From assembly GCA_965262605.1 (NCBI GenBank), contig CBDHFN010000003.1, positions 372,001-436,000 on the forward strand: a DNA stretch of 64,000 nucleotides, written 5' to 3'. Positions 48,091 through 56,346 of this stretch are shown here, one piece after another (the stretch's first letter is position 1; every line of letters begins with the position of its first letter). The notes under the pieces are model-generated. The model was given only the letters and a program-made list of their open reading frames with translations. It had not been told where the DNA came from and searched no databases. The stretch is from CBDHFN01 sp965262605 (GTDB taxonomy: Bacteria > Pseudomonadota > Alphaproteobacteria > JASGCL01). The translations under genes and the position numbers were made by a program.

Positions 48091-48933
48091 ATGATAAAAT
48101 CACTTCAAAATCAAGCAAAAACATGGTTTGAATCACTGCAAAAAAATATCTGCGCCGAATTTTGCGCCATTGAAAATGAAAATAATTCGCCCGCCCAATT
48201 TAATTTTACGCCTTGGCAAAAACAACCAGAAAATGGTGAATCCACGGGTGGTGGGGTTATGTCCATGATGAAGGGAAAAATTTTTGAAAAAGTCGGCGTT
48301 AATTTTTCCGAAGTATATGGCAGTTTTAGCCCCGAATTTCAAAAGGAAATCCCCGGGGCGATGGAAAATAACGGCAAATTTTGGGCATGCGGCATTAGCC
48401 TTGTTGCCCATTTGCACAATCCCTTAGTGCCCGCCGTGCATTTTAACACGCGCATGATAGTCACCAGCAAATCTTGGTTTGGTGGCGGTGGTGATTTAAA
48501 TACGGCTTGCCCCGATGGCGAAGAAACTGCGCAATTTCATGACGCATTCAAGCAAACTTGCGATAAATTTAATCCGAATTATTACGATAAATATAAAAAA
48601 TGGTGCGATGAATATTTTTACATTAAGCATCGGCAAAAACCCCGTGGTCAAGGGGGTATTTTTTTTGATGGCTTAGATTCGGGCGATAAAGCCCAAGATT
48701 TTGCTTTTACTAAGGCGGTTGGTCAATGTTTTTTGGATATTTACCCTAAATTAGTGCGCGCCAAAATGCACCAAAAATATACAACCGAACAACGACAAGC
48801 TTTATTAGATTATCGCGGTTTATATGCGGAATTTAATTTATTATACGACCGCGGCACAAGATTTGGCTTGATGACTAATGGCAATATTGATGCGATTTTA
48901 ATGTCTTTGCCGCCGATGGCAAGTTGGCAATAA
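48091..48933 (+). CDS. hemF: Coproporphyrinogen III oxidase, oxygen-dependent
   Basis: A 280-residue soluble enzyme that uses O2 to decarboxylate two propionates of coproporphyrinogen III, giving protoporphyrinogen IX. Family signatures are GGGVMSMMKGKIFEKVGVN (residues 54-72), HNPLVPAVHFNTRM (near 108-121), WFGGGGDLNT, and RGQGGIFFDGLDSGD. The C-terminal YDRGTRFGLMTNGNIDAILMSLPP is fully conserved. Its presence indicates an aerobic organism. The MFS gene begins at its stop codon (TAATG). Confidence 0.96.
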   Translation: MIKSLQNQAKTWFESLQKNICAEFCAIENENNSPAQFNFTPWQKQPENGESTGGGVMSMMKGKIFEKVGVNFSEVYGSFSPEFQKEIPGAMENNGKFWACGISLVAHLHNPLVPAVHFNTRMIVTSKSWFGGGGDLNTACPDGEETAQFHDAFKQTCDKFNPNYYDKYKKWCDEYFYIKHRQKPRGQGGIFFDGLDSGDKAQDFAFTKAVGQCFLDIYPKLVRAKMHQKYTTEQRQALLDYRGLYAEFNLLYDRGTRFGLMTNGNIDAILMSLPPMASWQ

Positions 48934-50135
48934 TGCCAGAATATACCGATAAGAAATATTTTTTTTATTATATTTTAATTGCAATATTGCAATTTATTGG
49001 TCCAATTTCCACCGATTCTTATATCGCATCGCAAATTATTATTGAAGATTATTACCAAATTGCCCGCGGGCATGGCGCGTTTGTGTTAAGCAGTTATTAT
49101 ATTAGTTTTGGGCTTAGTTATTTTTTTATTGGCATGATTAACGATAGTATTGGGCGCAAACCGATTTTATCCATGGGGGCAATTTTATATGGAATTGCGG
49201 CTATTTTAGCAATTTTCGCTCCAATTTTTGCCGTTTTTATCGGCGCAAGAATTATCCAAGGTGTTGCGGCGGCTTGCGTGTTAAATGCCACTTCGGCAAT
49301 GATTCGGGATATTTTCCCCACGAAAACCATGGCAAAAAGTTTGAATATCATTGGCGCATTAAGCTGTATTGCGCCGATTATCTTGCCATTTTTTGCCACG
49401 ATTTTATTGACTAAATTTAATTTAGCGGGCATAAATTATTTGTTAATTTTTTATACTGGCGCGATTTTAATCATAATTTTTATCATGCCCAACCATGCAA
49501 GCCCAAGGCTTGAAACCCATGAACGCAAGTTATCAGCGCATTTAAACGCGATATTTAAGATGCTTAATAATAAAAAATTTCTGGTTATTTTAGCCATATC
49601 CTTAATGGGACCGGTGGCAATTCCCGCGTATTTAAGTTCAGCGGGTTATATAATTTTAGAATTAAATCAATTGCCGTTAAGCGAATTTGCGATTTATTTT
49701 ACATTTGGTCCTTTGGTCTATACGATTGCCAGTGCTATCAATGCTTATTATAATCGCCATGAAGCCAAAGAATTTAGTATAAATTTTGGCATATATTGTG
49801 GCATTTTTGGCGCAGTTTCATGGATTATTCTGTATTTTTTCCCGCAAGAATCGGCAGTTTTATCGTTAATTCCAGCATGGATAATTATTATCGGGCATGG
49901 ATTTATGACCAATAATGTCGTGGCGATGCTTATTAACCCGCATCCTAATCGCGCGGGCACAATTTTTTCTGTGATTGGCTTAATCCATAGTATTGTTGGT
50001 TTTGGTGCTTCGGTTTTAGTCGGATATTTTATCGTTCGGTTTAATTATTGTATTTTAGGGGCGATAAGTTTGCTTTTTGCAATTTTAGCCAAATTAAGCT
50101 TGAATTATGCCCAGAAAAATGGCTATTTATCATGA
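48933..50135 (+). CDS. MFS transporter, Bcr/CflA (drug resistance) type
   Basis: A 400-residue protein with 12 hydrophobic helices. The ATG at 48933 overlaps the hemF stop and is preferred to a TTG nine bases earlier. The N-terminal FIGPISTDSYIASQIIIEDY matches the Bcr/CflA pattern (sTDmYLPafp.i...). The loop 2-3 motif is GMINDSIGRKPILSMG and helix 4 has GARIIQGVAAACVLNATSAMIRDIF. These proteins export drugs or small peptides by proton antiport. It is coupled to hemF and DUF983 by overlapping stop/start codons, so it could move a haem-related compound, but that is only inferred from position. Confidence 0.87.
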   Translation: MPEYTDKKYFFYYILIAILQFIGPISTDSYIASQIIIEDYYQIARGHGAFVLSSYYISFGLSYFFIGMINDSIGRKPILSMGAILYGIAAILAIFAPIFAVFIGARIIQGVAAACVLNATSAMIRDIFPTKTMAKSLNIIGALSCIAPIILPFFATILLTKFNLAGINYLLIFYTGAILIIIFIMPNHASPRLETHERKLSAHLNAIFKMLNNKKFLVILAISLMGPVAIPAYLSSAGYIILELNQLPLSEFAIYFTFGPLVYTIASAINAYYNRHEAKEFSINFGIYCGIFGAVSWIILYFFPQESAVLSLIPAWIIIIGHGFMTNNVVAMLINPHPNRAGTIFSVIGLIHSIVGFGASVLVGYFIVRFNYCILGAISLLFAILAKLSLNYAQKNGYLS

Positions 50136-50470
50136 AGAAGTCTAATTTTTTTATCAATGCTATTTTATGCCGATGCCCCGAATGCCATCAGGGTAAGTTA
50201 TTTGCAAGCCCGTTGAAAATCGCCCCCCAATGCGCCCATTGCGGTTGCGATTTTTCATTTGAAAACAGCGGTGATGGCGCAGCAGCATTTTTAATTTTTA
50301 TCATTGGTGGCTTGGCGGTTGCCTTGACGGCATATACGGAATTGCATTTTTCGCCGCCTTTTTGGGTTGATTTTATGGTTTTTGTCAGTATTGAAATTAT
50401 CGGGCTTGGCTTATTATTGCAAAGCGCAAAATCATTAATGATTCATTTACAATATAAAAACAGCCAATAA
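50132..50470 (+). CDS. DUF983 family membrane protein
   Basis: A 112-residue protein starting at the ATG in the MFS stop (ATGA). The N-terminal zinc-ribbon-like part has CRCPECHQGKLF and CAHCGCDF (two CxxC pairs). GDGAAAFLIFIIGGL then starts the first of two membrane helices, with YTELHFSPPFWVDF between. This is the layout of DUF983, common in alphaproteobacteria, of unknown function and often located near cytochrome oxidase or haem genes, which fits hemF and ccmB here. Confidence 0.88.
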   Translation: MKKSNFFINAILCRCPECHQGKLFASPLKIAPQCAHCGCDFSFENSGDGAAAFLIFIIGGLAVALTAYTELHFSPPFWVDFMVFVSIEIIGLGLLLQSAKSLMIHLQYKNSQ

Positions 50471-50489
50471 TTATAGGGTATTTGCCATA

Positions 50490-51362
50490 TTATTCGGATG
50501 CGATTTGCATTAAATATTTGCCATATTGGTTTTTATATTGCGCGCCCAATTCATAACAATTATCCGCGGTAATATATCCTAAACGAAAAGCGATTTCTTC
50601 GGGGCATGATACCATTAAACCTTGAATTTTCTCTAATGTTGCAATATATTGCGATGCTTCAAGCAACGATTCATGCGTGCCAGCATCAAACCACGCATAA
50701 CCACGGCGCATTATTTGCACGCTTAGGCGCGATTTTTCTAAATATAAGCGATTTAAATCGGTGATTTCTAATTCGCCGCGCCCTGATGGCTTTAATGATT
50801 TTGCCATGGCACAAACATCTTTATCATAATAATATAAACCAACAACGGCATAATTTGATTTGGGTTTTTGCGGTTTTTCTTCCAAGGAAATTACATTAAA
50901 ATTCTTATCAAATTCGGCAACGCCATATCGTTCGGGGTCATGCACATGATAAGCAAATACCGAAGCACCATCATATGAATCGGCATTGCGGCATAATTGT
51001 TGTAAGCCACCGCCATAAAATATATTATCGCCCAAAATCAAGGCGCTATTATTATTGCCAATAAATTTTTCGCCTAAAATAAATGCTTGCGCCAAACCAT
51101 CGGGCGAAGGTTGCACGCAATAAGCAATATTTAACCCCCATTTTGCGCCATCGCCCAATAATTGTTGAAATTTTGGAATATCATGGGGGGTTGAAATAAT
51201 TAAAATATCGCGCATTCCCCCCAACATAAGCGTGGAAATTGGGTAATAAATCATGGGTTTATTAAAAACTGGCAATAATTGTTTAGAAATTGGCAGTGTT
51301 ATGGGGTAAAGCCTTGTGCCAGCGCCGCCCGCTAAAATAATTGCTTTTCGCATTTGATTCAT
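50490..51362 (-). CDS. rmlA: Glucose-1-phosphate thymidylyltransferase
   Basis: A 290-residue enzyme (RmlA/RfbA) that couples dTTP and glucose-1-phosphate to dTDP-glucose, the first step to dTDP-rhamnose and related surface sugars. The nucleotide-binding motif is LAGGAGTRLYPITLPISKQLLPV (residues 10-32). ALILGDNIFYGGG, VFAYHVHDPERYGVAEFD and YAWFDAGTHESLLEAS are also conserved. The ATG at 51362 has TTAGGT at the right distance and is preferred to one nine bases later. rmlB, rmlC and rmlD are not beside it. Confidence 0.95.
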   Translation of the reverse strand: MNQMRKAIILAGGAGTRLYPITLPISKQLLPVFNKPMIYYPISTLMLGGMRDILIISTPHDIPKFQQLLGDGAKWGLNIAYCVQPSPDGLAQAFILGEKFIGNNNSALILGDNIFYGGGLQQLCRNADSYDGASVFAYHVHDPERYGVAEFDKNFNVISLEEKPQKPKSNYAVVGLYYYDKDVCAMAKSLKPSGRGELEITDLNRLYLEKSRLSVQIMRRGYAWFDAGTHESLLEASQYIATLEKIQGLMVSCPEEIAFRLGYITADNCYELGAQYKNQYGKYLMQIASE

Positions 51363-51484
51363 GAATACCTAATTGGTTAATTTACAATATAAAATACAAA
51401 ATTTTTTACAATTTAGCAAGAATTTATTTTTAGAGAATATTCCCCATTTTGTATATAAAATTTTATCTATAATACCCTATCGCA

Positions 51485-51735
51485 ATATTTGGGGACTTCC
51501 CTAATCACGAAAATATTAAATTTCGTGGCAGTTAGAACGCTTGCGCTTTAATGGGATTTAAGGATTAAAAGATTGAAGGATTTTTTTCTTTTTAACCATG
51601 CAACCATATATTTTTAACCGAATTTGATTAATTACTATTTTAATAATCATTTAATCCCATAATCCCATAATCCCATAATCCTATTAAAGCGCAAGCGTCA
51701 AAATAGTTATCGGAAATAATAACTTTTGCGAACAA
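51485..51735 (+). repeat. Foldback (MITE-like) repeat with complete inverted ends
   Basis: The best single copy of the family. The left end ACGCTTGCGCTTTAATGGGATT (51538-51559, shown here in part as ACGCTTGCGCTTTAAT) is the inverse of the right end ATTAAAGCGCAAGCGT (51683-51698). One mismatch occurs in about 23 bp. Inside are AAGGATT-type and AATCCCAT-type simple repeats flanking the loop with CAACCATATATTTTTAA. A CACGAA/TTCGTG hairpin precedes it, as at 1954. It fills half of the 480-bp gap between rmlA and ispE. Confidence 0.75.
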
Positions 51736-51799
51736 AACAGATACCAATGCAACTCAATACTATGGCGACATTCATTTACAGCAACTTTGATGTTAAATT

Positions 51800-51838
51800 C
51801 TGGGGAGTGTTCACTTTATTTTTAGTGCACATTCTCCA
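51800..51838. other. Strong hairpin downstream of ispE
   Basis: TGGGGAGTGTTCACT pairs with AGTGCACATTCTCCA with one mismatch and two G-U pairs around an AT-rich loop, just after the ispE stop on the minus strand. There is no following T-run, so it may protect the mRNA end rather than terminate. Confidence 0.4.
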
Positions 51839-51843
51839 ATGCC

Positions 51844-52680
51844 TTAAAAAATAAAATTTCCTAAAAAAACATCATAATTCAAGGCTAATTGCTTTTGGGC
51901 TTGCTTGGCTTGGGCATAATTGGTAAAAATTGCAAAACATGCCGAACCCGAACCGCTCATTCGGGCGCAAATCGGTTGAAAATTGTATAATTGCGTCAAA
52001 ATTTCGCTGATTTTTGGGCATATTTCCATGGCTGATGGCGTTAAATCATTGCGCCAAGCAATAATATCATTCATCGTTGCTTGCATTGGGCGCGGGTAAT
52101 TAATATTGGTTATTTGCGGGTTATTTTGCGCATATTGCTTAAATACCAATGGCGTGGCAAGAAAATCACCACCAAAAACAACCAAAATCGCCGCAATTTG
52201 CGGCAGAATAATCGGGGTAATAATTTCGCCAATTCCTTGGCAATGGGCGGGCAAGCCATAATAACAATAAGGCGCGTCCGCGCCGATTTTAAAGGCAATT
52301 TGCCGTGCGATTTCATCATTTATGCCCCAAATACCGCAAATATGGCGCAAAATTGCCATGGCTTGGCTGGTCGCACCGCCAAGACCGGCGCCAACGGGCA
52401 GATTTTTTTCTACTAAAATATGGTAATTAAATTCTTTATTGGCGTATTCTTGGCAATATTGAATCGTTTTAAAAATGATATTTTCGGGCATATTTGGCGT
52501 AAAATCGGCATATTTACCCACCGCGTCAATGGTTAATTTATCGGCATCCGTGATGGTCAGATAATCGCCAAAATCGCAACTAACATTCACCATATCTAAT
52601 AAATGATATTGATTGGGCAACCTGCCGACTATATTTAAGGCTAAATTTATTTTGGCGGGGGCAAGAATTTTGGTAAACAT
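51844..52680 (-). CDS. ispE: 4-diphosphocytidyl-2-C-methyl-D-erythritol kinase
   Basis: A 278-residue GHMP kinase, the fourth enzyme of the MEP isoprenoid pathway; ispG is also in the window. The N-terminal substrate motif APAKINLALNIVGRL is at residues 7-21. The ATP-binding PVGAGLGGATSQA (about 95-107) is the GHMP glycine-rich loop, and RMSGSGSACFAIF near 240 is the third motif. Length is normal. Its ATG overlaps the stop of a 56-residue gene (TAATG), which itself follows an M16 peptidase, so ispE is the last gene of a four-gene operon. Confidence 0.96.
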   Translation of the reverse strand: MFTKILAPAKINLALNIVGRLPNQYHLLDMVNVSCDFGDYLTITDADKLTIDAVGKYADFTPNMPENIIFKTIQYCQEYANKEFNYHILVEKNLPVGAGLGGATSQAMAILRHICGIWGINDEIARQIAFKIGADAPYCYYGLPAHCQGIGEIITPIILPQIAAILVVFGGDFLATPLVFKQYAQNNPQITNINYPRPMQATMNDIIAWRNDLTPSAMEICPKISEILTQLYNFQPICARMSGSGSACFAIFTNYAQAKQAQKQLALNYDVFLGNFIF

Positions 52681-52850
52681 TATTCTTTAATAAATTTACC
52701 GCCTAAATCAGTGGCAATTTTAATTGCTTTGGCGTAATTGGGTTTATAGTTTTTATCGTCTTTTGCGCTGGGAATAATTTTATTCAATTCCATTGCTTTA
52801 CCATTTTGAATTTGGATTTTTTTATTTAAAACTGAACCTTTGCCAATCAT
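52680..52850 (-). CDS. Small 56-residue protein of unknown function
   Basis: An ATG at 52850, with AAAGGTG seven bases before it, opens a 56-residue frame starting MIGKGSVLNKK and ending LGGKFIKE. The stop TAA shares an A with the ispE ATG, and the start is 9 bp after the M16 peptidase stop. The protein is basic and lysine-rich (about 12 lysines), with no membrane segment or cysteines. I do not recognise the family. The spacing, ribosome binding site and overlap with ispE argue that it is real. Confidence 0.6.
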   Translation of the reverse strand: MIGKGSVLNKKIQIQNGKAMELNKIIPSAKDDKNYKPNYAKAIKIATDLGGKFIKE

Positions 52851-52859
52851 TTTGCACCT

Positions 52860-54206
52860 TTATTGAGTTAATTTTCGTTGAAATCCCCAAACTTCGCCTT
52901 GGTGATTCGCGAAATATTGGCGCATGAAATCGTTAATTTCTTGGGCATTTATCGCATCAATACGGCTTGGGATTGCTTTTATTTCATCTAAGGATAAGCC
53001 AAGGGCTAAATAATTGGCGATATAATTGCTTAACCCATTAAAATCATCTAATGAGAGTAAAAATCTATCCTTAATCGCAGTTTTAATATCGTTTAATTCG
53101 GTTTCGCTTATGCCTTTTTGCGCAATCTCTTGCATAGTTTGGCGCAATTCGCCTTGAATATAGGCAAAATCGGCGTTGGGTTTGGCTTGCAGATAAATCA
53201 ACATCATGCCTTGCCCGCGTGCATCGCCATTATATTGAAATGACACGCCACCAGTCGCAATTTTCTTATCTTGCACAAGATTTTTATATAAAAGACTGGT
53301 TCGCTGATTTAAAAAAACTTCCATAATATCGCCAATAAGCGCATGGTTATTTTGCCTTAGGCTTTGCACAGATGGGGCTTGACGCGCCAATATAATATTG
53401 CTGTTGGCGATATTGGGGTGGTGATATTGAATTAAGCTTTCGCCCAATAATGACGGGTCTTGCGCAATGGGGTTTGCCGATGCCTTATGGGCGGGAATTT
53501 TGCCGTAATATTTTTTTGCCAATGCCAAGGCTTGCTTAAAATCAACATTACCAGAAATAACCAATATCGCGTTATTGGGGTGATAAAAACGATTATAAAA
53601 ATCCAATGCTTGCTTGGCGGTAATTGCAGCAATTTCATGTTCAAAACCAATTAACGGCAAGCGATAAGGGTGATTTGGGTATAAAGCCGCCGAAATTTTT
53701 TCCACTAATTTTGCCGTTGGTTCGGCATCAATGCGTTGCAATCGTTCGGAAATCACCACTTGTTTTTCGGGGGCGATGATTTTATCATCAAGCACTAAAC
53801 CACGCATTCTGTCCGCTTCCATTTGCATAATTTGCGGTAAATATTTTTTTGGGACAATTTGATAATATCTTGTGCTGTCGCGATTGGTTGAAGCATTTTC
53901 AGAACCACCCATTAACGATACGGATTGGGAAAATTTGCCATCGGGGTATTTTTTTGTGCCCTTAAACATTAAATGTTCCAATAAATGCGCAATGCCTGAT
54001 TGCCCAGATGGTTCATCAATCGCGCCAACTTTGTAAATGATAGTTTGCTTAACAACGGGTGCTAAATTATAAGGCGCAACCACCAGCGTTAAGCCATTAT
54101 TTAATTTGGCTATTTTGACTTGGTTAAAATAATCTTCGCTACGAATTTCAAAGGGCTGCATCGCGAATAAAATACCAAAAAATGCCAAAAAAACGAATTT
54201 TTTCAT
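52860..54206 (-). CDS. M16 family zinc peptidase (pitrilysin/processing-peptidase type)
   Basis: A 448-residue secreted peptidase with a signal peptide (residues 1-22). The inverted zinc motif HxxEH is H74, E77, H78 in GIAHLLEHLMFKG, and a third ligand glutamate is likely in the EKQVVISERL helix near residue 150. The second half is the inactive partner domain. In alphaproteobacteria two M16 genes usually stand in tandem (active and inactive subunits); here only one is seen. It overlaps the DUF3035 lipoprotein gene by one base (TAATG). It probably degrades peptides in the periplasm. Confidence 0.92.
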   Translation of the reverse strand: MKKFVFLAFFGILFAMQPFEIRSEDYFNQVKIAKLNNGLTLVVAPYNLAPVVKQTIIYKVGAIDEPSGQSGIAHLLEHLMFKGTKKYPDGKFSQSVSLMGGSENASTNRDSTRYYQIVPKKYLPQIMQMEADRMRGLVLDDKIIAPEKQVVISERLQRIDAEPTAKLVEKISAALYPNHPYRLPLIGFEHEIAAITAKQALDFYNRFYHPNNAILVISGNVDFKQALALAKKYYGKIPAHKASANPIAQDPSLLGESLIQYHHPNIANSNIILARQAPSVQSLRQNNHALIGDIMEVFLNQRTSLLYKNLVQDKKIATGGVSFQYNGDARGQGMMLIYLQAKPNADFAYIQGELRQTMQEIAQKGISETELNDIKTAIKDRFLLSLDDFNGLSNYIANYLALGLSLDEIKAIPSRIDAINAQEINDFMRQYFANHQGEVWGFQRKLTQ

Positions 54207-54775
54207 TAATTTGCGGGTATTTTATCAAATAAAGTGGTGCGCCCATCGTCAACTTGCTTAATTACCTTGCCATTTTTTAATGATTCCCCCAAAGTAATAT
54301 TGCGCTGAATGCGTTTTTGTTCTTCTTCGGGCGATAAAAGTCCGGCTTTGGAGGGGGAACGCCAGAAAAATAATACATCGGCAAGGCTTTTGTCATTATC
54401 AAGATTGGCGTTATCCGCGACAAGAAGTTCCTTGATATTATCATTGGGGTTAAGGGCATTTGCCATTTCCAATAAGCGCGTTTCGCCCGCCGTCAACCCT
54501 TGACTAAGCAATGCTTGCTTTGATTTATCATTGCTTGCATTTGAGCCAGCACCAAATATTGTTTGTTTCGCAACTTGAGTTTGCGAATCCTTGGAATTTG
54601 AATTATCCGATGGCGGACGCAAGGTAAAATCAGGCGGAATTACCAAAGGTTTTTTAACCGATACCGCAAATTCATCGGGGGGATATTTGGAAAAAGCGTC
54701 AATCTTGCCTGTTTTAGAATCACAAGCAGCTAAAATCACCAATAAAGGCAGGCATAATAATATTTTTTGTTTCAT
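54206..54775 (-). CDS. DUF3035 family lipoprotein
   Basis: A 189-residue lipoprotein with lipobox LAAC (C18). The conserved start of the family, PPDEFAVSVKKPLVIPPDFTLRPP, lies at residues 32-55. A disordered N/S-rich linker follows, then a helical C-terminal part. Function unknown. In this class it usually sits between lspA and M16 peptidase genes, and the M16 gene does follow, but no lspA is upstream, where the tandem repeat array begins. It is the first gene of the operon ending in ispE. Confidence 0.88.
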   Translation of the reverse strand: MKQKILLCLPLLVILAACDSKTGKIDAFSKYPPDEFAVSVKKPLVIPPDFTLRPPSDNSNSKDSQTQVAKQTIFGAGSNASNDKSKQALLSQGLTAGETRLLEMANALNPNDNIKELLVADNANLDNDKSLADVLFFWRSPSKAGLLSPEEEQKRIQRNITLGESLKNGKVIKQVDDGRTTLFDKIPAN

Positions 54776-54885
54776 GAAAATATATTATTCCAAAAAATAA
54801 TTTTTTTCAAGCTTTTTTTCTTGCAGGTCATTCCCCATTTTTTTTAGAGGGTATTTTATTTATAATACCCTATTGCAATATTTTT

Positions 54886-56010
54886 GGGGGATTCCCCCAA
54901 ACCCCCTTAAAATAGGATTTAAGGATTAAAAAGATTGAAGGATTTTTTCTTTTTCATCATATAGGCATATATTTTTAACCGAATTTGATTAATTACTATT
55001 TTAATAATCCTATAATCCTATAATCCCATAATCCTATTAAAGCGAAGCGCAAAATAGTTAGCGACATTAAAGTTCGTGCTGTTTTAAATTGCGATATTTT
55101 GGGGGATTCCCCCAAACCCCCTTTACAAAGAATTTTAAGAATTGAAAAGAATTTTAAGAATTTTTTTCTTTTTCATCATGCAACCATATATTTTTAAGCA
55201 GATTTGATAATTAAATATTTTAACAATCATTTAATTCTTTTAATTATAGTAAAGCGTAAGCGTCAAAACGGGTGCGAAAATAAAAATTCATGCTGTTTTA
55301 TTCGTTATATTTTGGGGGATTCCCCCAAACCCCCTTTTACAAGAATTTTAAGAATTTTAAGAATTTTAAGAATTTTTTTCTCTTTCATCATTCAACCATA
55401 TATTTTTTACCAAATTTGATAATTAAATATTATATTAATCATTAAATTCTTTTAATTCTTTTAATTCTTTTAATTCTTTTAATTCTATTCAAGCGTAAGC
55501 GTTAAAACGGGTGCGAAAATATAAATTCATGATGTTTTTATTCACAATATTTTTGGGGGATTCCCCCAAACCCCCTTTTACAAGAATTTTAAGAATTTTA
55601 AGAATTTTTTTTCTCTTTCATCATTCAACCATATATTTTTTACCAAATTTGATAATTAAATATTATATTAATCATTAAATTCTTTTAATTCTTTTAATTC
55701 TTTTAATTCTTTTAATTCTTTTAATTCTATTCAAGCGTAAGCGTTAAAACGGGTGCGAAAATAAAAATTCTTGCTGTTTTAGATGGTGATATTTTGGGGG
55801 ATTCCCCCAAACCCCCTTTACAAAGAATTTTAAGAATTGAAAAGAATTTTAAGGATTTTTTTCTTTTTCATCATACAGGCGTATATTTTTAACCGAATTT
55901 GATTAATTACTATTTTAATAATCATTTAATCCCATAATCCTATTCAAGCGTAAGCGTTAAAACGGGTGCGAAAATAAAAATTCTTGCTGTTTTAGATGGT
56001 GATTTTTTAA
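54886..56010 (+). repeat. Tandem array of five structured repeat units
   Basis: Units begin at 54886, 55101, 55314, 55555 and 55796 (213-241 bp each). Each starts with GGGGGATTCCCCC then AAACCCCC, a perfect TTTGGGGG-ATT-CCCCCAAA hairpin plus a third C-block. Next come a left arm of 7-9 bp simple repeats, a loop with CATATATTTTT and ATTTGATAATTAA, a right arm of matching simple repeats, then AAGCGTAAGCG, AAACGGGTGCGAAAAT and a short tail. The arms are AGGATT/AATCCT in unit 1, AAGAATT/AATTCTT in units 2-4 and mixed in unit 5. No credible ORF is present. The array fills the gap from the DUF3035 gene to the HIG1 gene. Confidence 0.9.
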
Positions 56011-56089
56011 TAATTCTTAAATCATTTAAAAATATATTGGTTGCTTTGCGAAATATTTGAAAACTATTCGGGCACACGCTATAAATCGC

Positions 56090-56137
56090 TTGACTAAAAA
56101 TTATCATAATATATAATTTAGCGTATTAATTAAGGAG
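56090..56137 (+). promoter_or_regulatory. Promoter and ribosome binding site of the HIG1-type gene
   Basis: TTGACT (56090-56095), a 16-bp spacer and TATAAT (56112-56117), then AAGGAG (56132-56137) five bases before the ATG. It is among the clearest promoters in the window and lies just past the tandem array. Confidence 0.7.
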
Positions 56138-56142
56138 ATAAA

Positions 56143-56346
56143 ATGGTTGCATTAGCATATTTTTTAATGATTTTAGGCATGGTGGTGACCGTTGCTTTCT
56201 TAATTTTGGGCATTATTGCCATGGCGCGCGGTGGCGATTTTAATCATAAATGGGGCAATAAATTAATGCGTTACCGAATTGCGGCGCAATTTTTCTCTAT
56301 AATTATGTTTATGTTAGGTTTGCTATTGGCAAAATATTTTGCCTAA
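56143..56346 (+). CDS. HIG1-domain twin-transmembrane protein
   Basis: A 67-residue protein with two membrane helices (residues 5-27 and 46-65) around a polar loop. The loop GIIAMARGGDFNHKWGNKLMRYRIAAQ is the HIG1/hypoxia-induced signature with GG-F and NKLMR-R. In mitochondria and alphaproteobacteria this family associates with respiratory complexes, chiefly cytochrome c oxidase. It has a strong promoter and ribosome binding site. The MFS gene begins in its stop codon (TAATG). Confidence 0.9.
   Translation: MVALAYFLMILGMVVTVAFLILGIIAMARGGDFNHKWGNKLMRYRIAAQFFSIIMFMLGLLLAKYFA

Noticed and set aside
54886..56010. CRISPR array
   Set aside because: The period is over 210 bp, the units are repeated throughout rather than repeat-plus-unique spacer, and no cas genes are present.
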